64,000 bases of DNA. Origin: Haematospirillum sp. H4485. Its GTDB lineage: Bacteria > Pseudomonadota > Alphaproteobacteria > Rhodospirillales > Rhodospirillaceae. Both the position numbers and the translations under genes were made by a program. Position 1 is the first letter of the stretch; each line of letters starts with the position of its first letter. Shown in pieces: positions 57,101 to 64,000 of the stretch. The stretch spans positions 1 through 64,000 of the forward strand of contig NZ_JAAVSY010000013.1 of assembly GCF_012102745.1 (NCBI RefSeq). The letters run 5' to 3'. The notes beneath the pieces were generated by a model, which saw nothing but the letters and a program-made list of their open reading frames with translations, had not been told where the DNA came from and searched no databases.

Positions 57101-57260
57101 CTTGACCAGCACCAGAATCAGGCGCTGTGGATTGCACTACGGTATCTGAAGAAGACGACAGGTCAATAGTCCTATCCGCCGCCCCTGCCACGCCGGGAAT
57201 TGCCATAACAACTGCGGCCAGCGCCGTTGTTGCCAAAAGATGCTTACGTTTTTGTAACAC
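54192..57260 (-). CDS. Type Va autotransporter with repetitive passenger domain
   Basis: The start is set at GTG 57260, 8 nt after AGGAAGAG, giving a clean signal peptide (MLQKRKHLLATTALAAVVMA..GVAGA) and 1022 residues. The passenger (about 30-630) is Gly/Thr/Val-rich beta-helix-like with roughly 100-residue imperfect repeats built on VGNIG, DVYA..L..NA and a GKGTS.IG / GF..GNV pattern. The C-terminal 270 residues form a beta-barrel ending in GMLTGRVNF with terminal Phe. The passenger has only one Cys (in CKSLSLTNGL). Ligand or activity is unknown. It has its own terminator and no partner gene. Confidence 0.9.
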   Translation of the reverse strand: MLQKRKHLLATTALAAVVMAIPGVAGAADRTIDLSSSSDTVVQSTAPDSGAGQVASDDVTIQKHASATRTYKVTPDHHTGTITLGADVLAKEITLDLSDGSKVTGVLTSTDKVGVLKFVAKEGASSIAGLVGAGRALREVEITAEAVDASVSEAVNTYKLSIKTGDDRTVTLKSLAIKVSGGSRNDLTLEGKGTLKITNGFDFGNAGMPGSLGKVTTKTDGEGNLVLGTEGAVVESVVGNIGAADKKLNSVTIEATGNNATAQDVYANALRMNAADGKTATVGYAKAGTLVVEGKGTSIVGAGNKGFDLGNVTTTKNGQGKLELRAAVDTVAGGKVTQKGGTVGNIGTPGGRFADVTINATENKAVATGGDVYAKKLTLNAGIERTSSGSGSSVTYSGNAINLGYVGTETLMLDGEGTSRIGRSGDKATGFNIGKVEATGDGKGVLHLYATEGSSIGSIGAAGKSLKDVHLKHGNLRLGTGEVHAKNLHLEANTALLLDGPVKVHGALNAPTQDEATKETFIDESGVSYNYWRAQIVVSQKGIDAANKEGKAVLEANSTSGFTFDSANKKASFYQFGVENTVLEGKCKSLSLTNGLSGLAGDDLRLAKSVFNHDYGTILARVTNTLSADGKLVDTVVAPRSDSEIARRLSVSVDEAKAIKAVVRSLGDDAEARVALNMALEKGSDAGNAARQSAVSTVSQANQAINTASRAAADAVTSRLASARTGTDVAGLQQSGTAAGDSTLRNGAWVKAAGSTATQKSRGGVAGNSTNSYGMTIGMDNMVADDVRVGLALSTSKSDMKGKGASQTKTDVTSYQVALYGSYEPEGFFVEGQLAYAQNSVKTSRQITIGGLDRTAKGKYDANQYSASVAAGSPLHRGAVTLTPKAGLSYTYTDPSKYTETGAGAFNMTVDPSATSILEGSLGGSLAYEHKTLRGSVVRPELRAAALYDFIGDDATSTGKYSGDTTLFNTSGLKRSRFGGTIGAGLGYTTADGVWEVRADYDAEMRSGYVGHNGMLTGRVNF

Positions 57261-57627
57261 GATCGGTTCTCTTCCTGTGTTGTGTTGATGCCAACCACAC
57301 GCACCGGACATGGACACCTGCGGTTATGGGGTTCCCTGCCTGCGCGCCGGACTCTCTTGATAATACGTTCCGGCCATGGGTCAACATGCAAAACACACCC
57401 ATCATGTTGATTTTATTTAGTTTTTTAACTCCATAATTGCTATCTGAACAAACTACACTTTTTCGTTGCCACCCCTGTTACATAGATGCCACAGCACGAC
57501 AAATGCCATGATTGCTGCTTGCAGAAAATTATATTCATGGTTGAAACGTAAAAGCACGTTTGCCATGACGCCTTTCCCCGGGTGGTGTACACAGGCCACG
57601 CTAATCTTGATCACGGAGCCCAATCCC
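57261..57627. other. Divergent intergenic region (autotransporter / hydrolase)
   Basis: A 367-bp gap, AT-rich around 57405-57470, presumably holding promoters for both flanking genes. An open frame from 57466 runs into the hydrolase gene but its first 54 codons do not look coding. No convincing Fur, FNR or CtrA match was found by eye. Confidence 0.5.
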
Positions 57628-58521
57628 ATGACATCCGCCGCAAAAACGCCTGTATCCCGGTGCGTACGTGCCATGGACATACATCGCTGGCTGGCCGTTC
57701 TGGTCATGGTGGGGCTGGCCGGGTGTGGGGGCGGGCCTTTGGGGGATCGTCTCGATTCGGCGCTGGCTACAGGCCGGGCACAGGGTATGCAGCCGCAATG
57801 GCTGGACAGTGGGCCGTTCACTCTGCTGGCCCAGATACGGATACAGGCACCGGATCAACCATTGCGGCTTTATATAGAAGGGGATGGCTTTGCCTGGATC
57901 ACCCGCACCCGGCCTTCGCCCGATCCCACGCCGCACCGCCCGGTGGCGTTATGGCTGGCGGCCCGTGATCCAGCGCCCAACGTGGCGTGGCTGGCGCGTC
58001 CGTGCCAATACAGCATGCTGGCCCGGCCGGAAACAGCATGCGACCGGTCGTACTGGACACATGCCCGCATGGCTCCTACCGTCATAGAGGCTGTGGATGC
58101 TGCCGTAACCGCCCTGCGCGAACAGGCCGGGGCCACAGCGGTGGAGCTGGTCGGCTATTCCGGCGGGGGGGGTATTGCCGCCGTGCTGACCGCACGCCGG
58201 AGTGATGTGGTGGCTTTACGTACTGTAGCCGGCAACCTGGATTCCGGGGCCTTTGTCCGGCATCACCGGGTTTCCCCCATGACCGGGTCTGTCGATGCTG
58301 TCACAGAGGCCGCGCACGCGCGCGCTGTGCCACAGATCCACTTTGTCGGGGATCACGACCGCATTGTCCCCCCTTTCCTGGCCGATACCTTTATCCGCCG
58401 AGCAGGGCCAGCGGCTGTCAAGATCGTGGTTCCAGGCATGGATCATGCCCACGGGTGGGATACCGCATGGCCCACACTCCTGCAGCATCCTCTGCCGGAT
58501 GTAGCCAAGACATCACCGTGA
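57628..58521 (+). CDS. Alpha/beta hydrolase, probable lipoprotein
   Basis: The start at 57628 follows GGAG with 8-nt spacing. The N-terminus has a hydrophobic helix ending in VGLAGC (lipobox, Cys near residue 33). The nucleophile elbow is VGYSGGGGIAAVL, and likely catalytic Asp and His are in FVGDHDRIVPP and PGMDHAHGW. The 297-residue protein is GC-rich compared with its neighbours. Substrate unknown; similar proteins are annotated only as hydrolases. Confidence 0.8.
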   Translation: MTSAAKTPVSRCVRAMDIHRWLAVLVMVGLAGCGGGPLGDRLDSALATGRAQGMQPQWLDSGPFTLLAQIRIQAPDQPLRLYIEGDGFAWITRTRPSPDPTPHRPVALWLAARDPAPNVAWLARPCQYSMLARPETACDRSYWTHARMAPTVIEAVDAAVTALREQAGATAVELVGYSGGGGIAAVLTARRSDVVALRTVAGNLDSGAFVRHHRVSPMTGSVDAVTEAAHARAVPQIHFVGDHDRIVPPFLADTFIRRAGPAAVKIVVPGMDHAHGWDTAWPTLLQHPLPDVAKTSP

Positions 58522-58595
58522 TATCCTAGTACCGTGAAAAAGACACATTTACATTGCCGCAAACAAAAACCGGACATACCCTGTGCACGATCGTT

Positions 58596-58619
58596 CCGGA
58601 CCTGTTGTGAAGGGTCCGG
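58596..58619 (+). other. Hairpin in the leader of the methionine gamma-lyase gene
   Basis: CCGGACC and GGTCCGG form a perfect 7-bp stem with a 10-nt loop, 45 nt before the start codon. No T-run follows and no SAM riboswitch class was recognised. It could be an RNA-level control element or the end of the upstream transcript. Confidence 0.35.
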
Positions 58620-58663
58620 CGACGAAGGGGCAACAATAAAACAAAAAATACAGGGGACGTACC

Positions 58664-59911
58664 ATGTCAGATACAAAACAGGCCGGGTTCGCCACCCGGG
58701 CCATTCATGCAGGCTATGATCCACACAGCCATCAGGGCTCCTTGGTGCCGCCGGTTTACATGACATCAACCTTTGCATTTCCCAATGCCCAGACCGGAGG
58801 AAAACGCTTTGCCGGCCATGACGCCGGGTTTGTCTACACCCGTCTGGGGAACCCGACACTGGCGCTGCTGGAAACACGACTGGCTGCACTGGAAGGAACC
58901 GAAGCTGCGCTTGTCACCGGATCCGGCATGGGGGCCATTGCAGCCACCCTGTGGGCCCTGCTGTCCCCCGGGCAGGAGATTATCGTTGACCAAACCCTGT
59001 ACGGCTGCACGTTTGCCCTGTTGCACCATGGCCTGGCCCGGTTCGGGGTCAAGGTTACCCATGTGGACCTGACCAATCCGAAGGCACTGCCCGCCGCTAT
59101 CGGGCCAGATACCGCCGTTGTATATTTCGAAACTCCGGCCAACCCCAATATGCGCCTGATCGATATTGCCGCCGTATCGGCTATAGCCCACCAAACCGGG
59201 GCCGTGACAATTGTCGACAATACCTACGGTGCCAGCGTTATCCAGCGCCCGGCCGAGATGGGAGCCGATCTGGTCGTGCATTCCGCCACCAAGTACTTGG
59301 GTGGGCACGGTGACCTGACCGCCGGAGCCGTTCTGGGGACAAGTGACATGGTTGCGACTATTCGCGCAACAGGATTGAAGGACATGACCGGGGCTGTGCT
59401 GTCTCCGTTCGATGCCAGCCAGATCCTGCGCGGGCTGAAAACGCTGGAGCTACGGATGGCCCGGCACTGTTCTACAGCCGCCGCTATCGCACGCTTGCTG
59501 GAAAAACATCCGGCTGTTCGCACCGTCATGTATCCGGGGCTGGACAGCAACCCTTCGCACGATCTGGCACAGCGGCAGATGACCGGGGGTTTTGGCGGCA
59601 TGGTTGCCTTCGAGCTGCATGAGGGAATGCCCGCCGGGCTGGCTTTTATCGATGCCCTGCGCCTTGTGACCTGCGCTGTCAGCCTTGGCGATCCAGAAAC
59701 GCTGGTGCAACACCCGGCCAGCATGACCCATTCCACCTATACGCCGGAAGAGCGGGCAGAACACGGGATCTCCGATGGACTGATACGAATCTCAGCCGGG
59801 CTGGAGACACCGGTCGATATTCTGGGTGACATCCGCCAAGCACTGGACCATACGCGCACATCCAGCAACAGGAAACCCGCCGGAACCTGTACTTCCCGGC
59901 GGGCACTATGA
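58664..59911 (+). CDS. Methionine gamma-lyase (PLP-dependent)
   Basis: Splits methionine to methanethiol, 2-oxobutyrate and ammonia. The 415-residue protein belongs to the Cys/Met metabolism PLP family: GFATRAIHAGYDP at the N-terminus and the PLP lysine in VVHSATKYLGGHGD. The Cys of TLYGCTFALLHHGL corresponds to the active-site Cys that marks methionine gamma-lyase against cystathionine enzymes (which have Gly or other residues). It is monocistronic; the start follows GGGGACGTACC. Confidence 0.9.
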   Translation: MSDTKQAGFATRAIHAGYDPHSHQGSLVPPVYMTSTFAFPNAQTGGKRFAGHDAGFVYTRLGNPTLALLETRLAALEGTEAALVTGSGMGAIAATLWALLSPGQEIIVDQTLYGCTFALLHHGLARFGVKVTHVDLTNPKALPAAIGPDTAVVYFETPANPNMRLIDIAAVSAIAHQTGAVTIVDNTYGASVIQRPAEMGADLVVHSATKYLGGHGDLTAGAVLGTSDMVATIRATGLKDMTGAVLSPFDASQILRGLKTLELRMARHCSTAAAIARLLEKHPAVRTVMYPGLDSNPSHDLAQRQMTGGFGGMVAFELHEGMPAGLAFIDALRLVTCAVSLGDPETLVQHPASMTHSTYTPEERAEHGISDGLIRISAGLETPVDILGDIRQALDHTRTSSNRKPAGTCTSRRAL

Positions 59912-59939
59912 ACACATTGTGCATCGGGTAACCGGAAGG

Positions 59940-61628
59940 CTAACCCCCGGTCCGGATTTCCTCGACAAAGCGGGTGACTTCGGTCCTTAACACTGCGGAT
60001 TGCTGCGCCAGCTCCTTGGCTGCAGACAGAACTTGGCTGGCGGAATTACCAACCTCGCCGGATGCTTCGTTCATGCTGCGGACGTTCTTGGTCACCTCGC
60101 CCGTACCGTTGGAAGCCTCTTCCACGTTGCGAGCAATCTCACGCGTGGCCGCATCCTGTTCTTCCATGGCCGAGGCAATAGCCGCAGAAATCTGGTTCAG
60201 GCGCCCTATGGTCTCGATCACCATGGCAATCGCTGCCACCGCATCATGGGTCGCATTCTGTACAGCCCCGATCTGCTCGGAAATCTGGCCGGTGGCGCGG
60301 GCTGTCTGGTTGGCCAGGCTCTTGACCTCGTTCGCGACTACGGCGAAGCCTTTGCCGGCCTCCCCGGCACGGGCCGCTTCAATCGTGGCGTTCAATGCCA
60401 GAAGGTTGGTTTGGCTGGCAATGTCATTGATCAAATTGACTACTTCGCCAATCTGTTGGGTAGACTGGGCCAGCCCCTTGATAATCTCGCCGCTACGACC
60501 TGTCTGGTCAACGGCATCGGCCGTAATCTGGCTGGAGTCGGAAACTTGGCGCACAATCTCCTGGATCGAGGCTGCCAGCTCTTCTGATGCCGAAGCCACC
60601 GTCTGCACGTTGGATGAAGCCTGCGTTGCCGCCTCGGCCACCACCTTACCTTGGGATGCGGACATCGAAGCCAAGGACGTCATGGATTCCGCACTGGCCT
60701 GAAGCTCTGTAGCCGCAGAAGACAGTGTTTCGACAATAGATTGCACGGACGACTCGAAACGATCGGCCAGAGCGTTCATTGCCGCTTTCTTTTCCTGCTC
60801 GGCGCGGCGCTTCTGATTGGCCTGCTCGGCCTCCATCTGGCGGATACGGATGCCGTTCTGACGGAAGACATCAACACTGCGGGCCATAACCCCAATTTCA
60901 TCCTTGCGATCCAGCCCCTGTATTTCAGTGTCAAAATTACCGTCCGCAATGGTTTCCATGACCGAAGCCAAGCCATTCATCGGTCCAGATATTGTCGTCT
61001 TGACCAGAACAATAGCGGCCAGAACAACGACAATCAGGCCGCCGATAATCAAGACAATCGTGCCAACAATAGCCGCATCAGCGCTATCACCCAGATTATC
61101 CGACTTTTTCTGCAGCTCGACATCAACGTTATCAACCAAGGAAGCCACCGTCGTACGCACCGTACGGCCCTGTGGGGTTGCCTTGTCTACAAGGACGATT
61201 AAACCCTCGTCAAACTTGCGAGCAACGATCAGATCCCGGGCCTCGACAAGGGCGCCTTCGTAAGCCGCAAATTCCTCGACGATGGCACTGATACGGGGGG
61301 CATAAACGGGCAAAAGCTTTGCGGCCTCTGCCGTCCGTTCCCGGAACAGCTTGAAGTCGTTGTTGATCTCGTCTGATATGCCCTTGAGGACCGCATCCTC
61401 CCTTTCCTGCGTCAGGCGATAGGCCAAACGCCCGGCATTCAGCAGGTTTTGGTTGGCCCGCGCCAGAAGCACCTGCACCTTGGTGTCATGGACAAGCAGA
61501 TCAGAGTAGGAATTATCAATCTCCGCCATGCGGACGACAGCCAAACCACCGGCAGCAACCGTGGCCAAGGCCATAAGAGCGACCACCGCCAGAACTTTGA
61601 ATGTCATGCCAACGTCAGCGAATCGCAT
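59940..61628 (-). CDS. Methyl-accepting chemotaxis protein
   Basis: A transmembrane chemoreceptor. The start at 61628 has AGGAG at good spacing; an ATG two codons earlier (61634) is too close. TM1 is about residues 8-32, a helical periplasmic four-helix-bundle-type sensor occupies 33-185, TM2 is 186-210, HAMP follows (about 211-265) and the signalling domain has the hairpin tip [34 protein letters not shown]. No C-terminal CheR-binding pentapeptide is present. Ligand unknown; it is distant from the chemotaxis genes at 15-16 kb. Confidence 0.95.
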   Translation of the reverse strand: MRFADVGMTFKVLAVVALMALATVAAGGLAVVRMAEIDNSYSDLLVHDTKVQVLLARANQNLLNAGRLAYRLTQEREDAVLKGISDEINNDFKLFRERTAEAAKLLPVYAPRISAIVEEFAAYEGALVEARDLIVARKFDEGLIVLVDKATPQGRTVRTTVASLVDNVDVELQKKSDNLGDSADAAIVGTIVLIIGGLIVVVLAAIVLVKTTISGPMNGLASVMETIADGNFDTEIQGLDRKDEIGVMARSVDVFRQNGIRIRQMEAEQANQKRRAEQEKKAAMNALADRFESSVQSIVETLSSAATELQASAESMTSLASMSASQGKVVAEAATQASSNVQTVASASEELAASIQEIVRQVSDSSQITADAVDQTGRSGEIIKGLAQSTQQIGEVVNLINDIASQTNLLALNATIEAARAGEAGKGFAVVANEVKSLANQTARATGQISEQIGAVQNATHDAVAAIAMVIETIGRLNQISAAIASAMEEQDAATREIARNVEEASNGTGEVTKNVRSMNEASGEVGNSASQVLSAAKELAQQSAVLRTEVTRFVEEIRTGG

Positions 61629-61817
61629 GTCCATCTCTCCTGCCGGGAACCAGGACCAACCATGCCCCACCGGGACTGCGTGGATGCACCGGCGTTGATC
61701 TTGGCGGTCGGCCTGGAAGGCAACAAGAAAAACCTGTTTTGCCTTTACATGGAGACACAACTTGACCGTAACAAAACAAACACAATCCCCGGGTGCTTTT
61801 AGCCCATAGGTGTATTG

Positions 61818-63035
61818 CTAATTCACCATCCGGGCGTGAACCTGCCCAAGAACCCTGCGAAAGGTAGAAATGCTATGATTGGGCAAGGGAACAAAGAGTT
61901 TGCAGGCCTTACGGCAATTACGCTTGATATGAACCATCGCTTCATGGCTGACGCAGGTTACGGGGCAGAAGACCATGTCCACACATGACACAGCACCAGC
62001 CAGCTGTGGGCAACCATCATCCAGCCCTCCATCGTGATGGATAAACTCCCCGTTACAGGACCGGACCACATCTTCCAGATGACGGGCAACATGACTTATT
62101 CCACCAACATACAAAATCTTCTGCTTTTTCAGGTCAATATCATCCCCGACCCTGTTCCCATCAAAAGCCCCGCGTGAATCTGATCCTTCCTGGCGAAGCC
62201 GATTCTCCAGCTCAACAACACGAGCCTCCAAGGCCCGATTCCTCTCCCTCTCACCCGACTCCCGTTCCGATAACAGGTCCAGACGACGCAGAAGTCCTTC
62301 AACCTGACGGGCCAAAACATCTCTCTCGGCGCGAGCCGTACGGGCGGCCTCTTCAGATGTACGCAGAACTTCCCCACTTTCCAGATCAGCCAACCGCGAC
62401 GCCAAATCTTCGACCCGGCGCTGCTGAATACTGGCGATGGCTATGTTCCGTCGCGCCTCATCACGTTCATCGCGCATCTGGGCCATCAAAGCACGCAACC
62501 GACCAATTTCTGCCGTGTGCTCAGCCAAAGATGCCTCCAGACGTACTATCTTCTGCATATCGGCCCGCTGCACAGCCCCGGACAAGTGGGACAGCATATG
62601 CACCTCACCATAGGCGCGTTCACGCAGATCGCTGCAATCCAGCGGATGAGTCATCAAGGCCCAATAAGCCCCGGGGATATCGCCACTGTCCAATGCCTCG
62701 TTCCACAGGGTAGCCAACTCCCCTTCATCACGCGTTCTCATAAAGCGTGATACTGTCGCCTGATAGCGCTTGTCCAAAATCCGCATAACCTGCTTGCCCA
62801 GTATCTTGTTCTGGGCTGCTAAATGGACAATGACACCGTGCAGGCGGTAATCGCTGATATCAGGAGCCAAGTGTACAGAAAGCTTTGCCGCAAGCTTCCT
62901 GAGATCTGAAAGCGTCAGACATGTCCCGACGATACTGCAATGCCAACGCGGCGCAATTTCGTCCAGGCGAAGACGACGGGAAGAAAGGGGGTATGACTGG
63001 GTCAAAAAGTCCTTGGGCAGGCTCATGGGGGACAT
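61818..63035 (-). CDS. DUF2325 protein with central coiled coil, probably iron-regulated
   Basis: The start at 63035 (MSPMSLPKDFL) follows GAGGAGAG; the frame continues to 63092 but that would place the start inside the Fur-box region. The 405-residue protein has an N-terminal helical part (about 1-150), a long coiled coil (about 155-290, LEASLAEHTAEIGRLRALMA onwards) and a C-terminal DUF2325 domain: KILYVGGISHVARHLEDVV, then VFCPVTCVSHEAMVHIKRNC. DUF2325 function is not established as far as I know. The Cys/His set in the last domain could bind a metal. Confidence 0.82.
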   Translation of the reverse strand: MSPMSLPKDFLTQSYPLSSRRLRLDEIAPRWHCSIVGTCLTLSDLRKLAAKLSVHLAPDISDYRLHGVIVHLAAQNKILGKQVMRILDKRYQATVSRFMRTRDEGELATLWNEALDSGDIPGAYWALMTHPLDCSDLRERAYGEVHMLSHLSGAVQRADMQKIVRLEASLAEHTAEIGRLRALMAQMRDERDEARRNIAIASIQQRRVEDLASRLADLESGEVLRTSEEAARTARAERDVLARQVEGLLRRLDLLSERESGERERNRALEARVVELENRLRQEGSDSRGAFDGNRVGDDIDLKKQKILYVGGISHVARHLEDVVRSCNGEFIHHDGGLDDGCPQLAGAVSCVDMVFCPVTCVSHEAMVHIKRNCRKACKLFVPLPNHSISTFRRVLGQVHARMVN

Positions 63036-63071
63036 GCAGATCTCTCCTCGACGGGGTGAGGGATTATATTT

Positions 63072-63090
63072 GATATTAATTTTCATTATC
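63072..63090 (-). promoter_or_regulatory. Fur box upstream of the DUF2325 gene
   Basis: On the minus strand GATAATGAAAATTAATATC matches 16 of 19 positions of the Fur consensus GATAATGATAATCATTATC. It lies 37 bp before the DUF2325 start codon, a position suited to repression when iron is plentiful. The surrounding bases are AT-rich. Confidence 0.72.
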
Positions 63091-63599
63091 AATAAAGGGA
63101 CCGACCGGGAACTGGCAAGATTTTTTATTGTTTCAGTGCCCGGAAGACCGCTGATGAAAAATGACTGAATAGTCCTCTATGGCACATTGACCCCTGAAAC
63201 GGGACTCCTATACTGAATACTCATGGGTGTGCCTGTGGATATGTCCGGCAGGACAAGCGCAATGCCTCCCGCTCTGGCCAACCTGTTGACGAAACAGTAC
63301 TGTTTGTTGCTCCGGACTTAGCGTGGGTTTTATGCCGTCCAAGCTATCGTTCGGAGGGTTACGGGAAGACAGATCATCCTTGGGTAGACCGTCAAGGAAA
63401 GCTCGCAGGTCTGGCGGAGTCGGCGGAAAGCACGCTCTTCTTTTCCGGTTTTCACAAGTTTTTTTGCCCTGCCCTTGTTTCGCCTTGGTACATGTTTACG
63501 AATTGGTGGTTTTTTATCGTGTTGTCACTTGTGCACTGCAATCCGGATGGACCAAGTGCCTTGGCCGCACTCTCCACACAGCTCCCGGGAGGTGAGACC
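63091..63599. other. Long gene-poor gap with possible small transcript
   Basis: About 500 bp without a convincing gene. A 90-codon open frame (63323-63595) has no family pattern and no good ribosome site. A hairpin-like CGGAAAG..CTTTTCCG followed by TTTTCACAAGTTTTTTT (to about 63472) could end a small RNA, but I did not recognise 6S, SRP, RNase P or tmRNA signatures. Confidence 0.35.
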
Positions 63600-63815
63600 A
63601 TGCCATCGTTGATTTCTGATACTGCCCGCCGCGCTTTTCTGCGTTCTGTGCGCAGCAATGTCCTTGCCAAGCGCCGTACCATGGCATGGGAAGATCCGGA
63701 CCTGGAAACTCTTCTGGACGATCCTCTGATCATGGCGGTCATGAACCGCGACGGTGTGCGCCCGGATGATGTAAGGGCTGCTTTTGAGGCCGCACGAGCC
63801 AACCTTTCCCATTAA
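63600..63815 (+). CDS. Small conserved-looking protein of unknown function
   Basis: A 71-residue product from ATG 63600, directly behind GGGAGGTGAG, which is a strong ribosome site and decides the start over longer frames. The sequence is charged and helical (SDTARRAFLRSVRSN, then DPLIMAVMNRDGVRPDDVRAAFEAARA), with no membrane segment or Cys. I do not recognise a family. The strong terminator right after it supports a real, separately expressed gene. Confidence 0.65.
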   Translation: MPSLISDTARRAFLRSVRSNVLAKRRTMAWEDPDLETLLDDPLIMAVMNRDGVRPDDVRAAFEAARANLSH

Positions 63816-63832
63816 AGGGTACAAAGTACTGC

Positions 63833-63866
63833 AAAAGAGCCGGAACAGGGACGTTCCGGCTCTTTT
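63833..63866 (+). terminator. Strong intrinsic terminator
   Basis: GAGCCGGAAC (63837-63846) pairs perfectly with GTTCCGGCTC (63853-63862) around a 6-nt loop, flanked by AAAA and TTTT. It can end the small plus-strand gene and, because it is symmetrical, also the minus-strand gene that ends at 63900. Confidence 0.9.
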
Positions 63867-63899
63867 ATTGTTTGTCAGCATGCGACACTAAGAGGGTCA

Positions 63900-64000
63900 C
63901 TACTTCTCGACAAACGCCTTTTCAATAACATACTGACGGGGGTCATTGGATGCTCCCTCGTGAAAGCCACGGCCTTCCAACAACTTGGTCGTATCCGTCA
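63900..64000 (-). CDS. Partial gene, C-terminus only
   Basis: The minus strand is open from the window edge to a TAG at 63900-63902. The last residues read DTTKLLEGRGFHEGASNDPR and then QYVIEKAFVEK. The 33-residue fragment looks coding and ends just before the bidirectional terminator, but I cannot name the protein. Confidence 0.55.
   Translation of the reverse strand, partial: TDTTKLLEGRGFHEGASNDPRQYVIEKAFVEK

Noticed and set aside
58522-58663. SAM-II riboswitch upstream of methionine gamma-lyase
   Set aside because: The conserved SAM-II pseudoknot sequence elements were not found; only a simple hairpin is present.
59874-59909. Inverted repeat CCCGCCGG..CCGGCGGG as a terminator
   Set aside because: It lies inside the last codons of the methionine gamma-lyase frame and no T-run follows.

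Overview
The window looks like a chromosomal segment of a motile alphaproteobacterium, most likely in the Rhodospirillales. The evidence is the gene set: CckA-type hybrid kinase, CcrM (GANTC) methyltransferase, FliX, the FlbT/FlaF flagellin regulators, CheZ, MotE, a DUF6468 protein, and a DksA that lacks its zinc cysteines. Base composition is moderate (low-to-mid 50s % GC by eye). No insertion sequence, prophage, integrase or CRISPR array was seen. The genus cannot be fixed from sequence reading alone.

About 38 kb is a nearly continuous flagellar region. Minus-strand operon A is flgB-flgC-fliE-fliQ-fliR-flhB-cckA (7.2 to 1.3 kb), followed by recA. Divergent from it is a plus-strand group: a FlhB C-terminal-domain solo protein, an unknown co-translated protein, fliO, fliP and an Lrp-type regulator. 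Minus-strand operon B (19.6 to 10 kb) is fliL-fliM-DUF6468-motE, then cheY-cheZ, two MotB-like genes and a 1176-residue exported TPR protein. Plus-strand operon C is flgF-flgG-flgA-flgH plus a FlaF paralogue. After dksA and fliX (minus), plus-strand operon D is flgI-flgJ-flgN-flgK-flgL. A minus-strand block then holds flagellin, flbT, flaF and two putative flagellin-glycosylation proteins (GT41-like and DUF115/Maf-like). CtrA-like and sigma-54-like motifs sit in the flagellar intergenic regions, consistent with a CckA-CtrA/sigma-54 hierarchy.

From 37.4 to 50 kb are housekeeping genes: ccrM (with a dense GANTC cluster upstream), rnhB, a CPA2 antiporter, a YeiH-type transporter, a soluble lytic transglycosylase, a family-4-like uracil-DNA glycosylase, ETF-ubiquinone oxidoreductase, a TPR lipoprotein, ispE, a GNAT protein and tRNA-Gln(UUG).

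From 50 to 64 kb are an M19 dipeptidase-like protein, an iron-uptake operon feoA-feoB-feoC in which feoB carries an apparent -1 frameshift, a large autotransporter, a lipoprotein-like alpha/beta hydrolase, methionine gamma-lyase, a chemoreceptor, a DUF2325 protein preceded by a strong Fur-box match, and a small unknown protein.

The least explained items are the FlhB-C solo/unknown protein pair, the MotB-like pair in which one partner lacks the proton-carrying Asp (with the TPR protein translationally coupled behind), the second FlaF, and the Fur-box DUF2325 gene.
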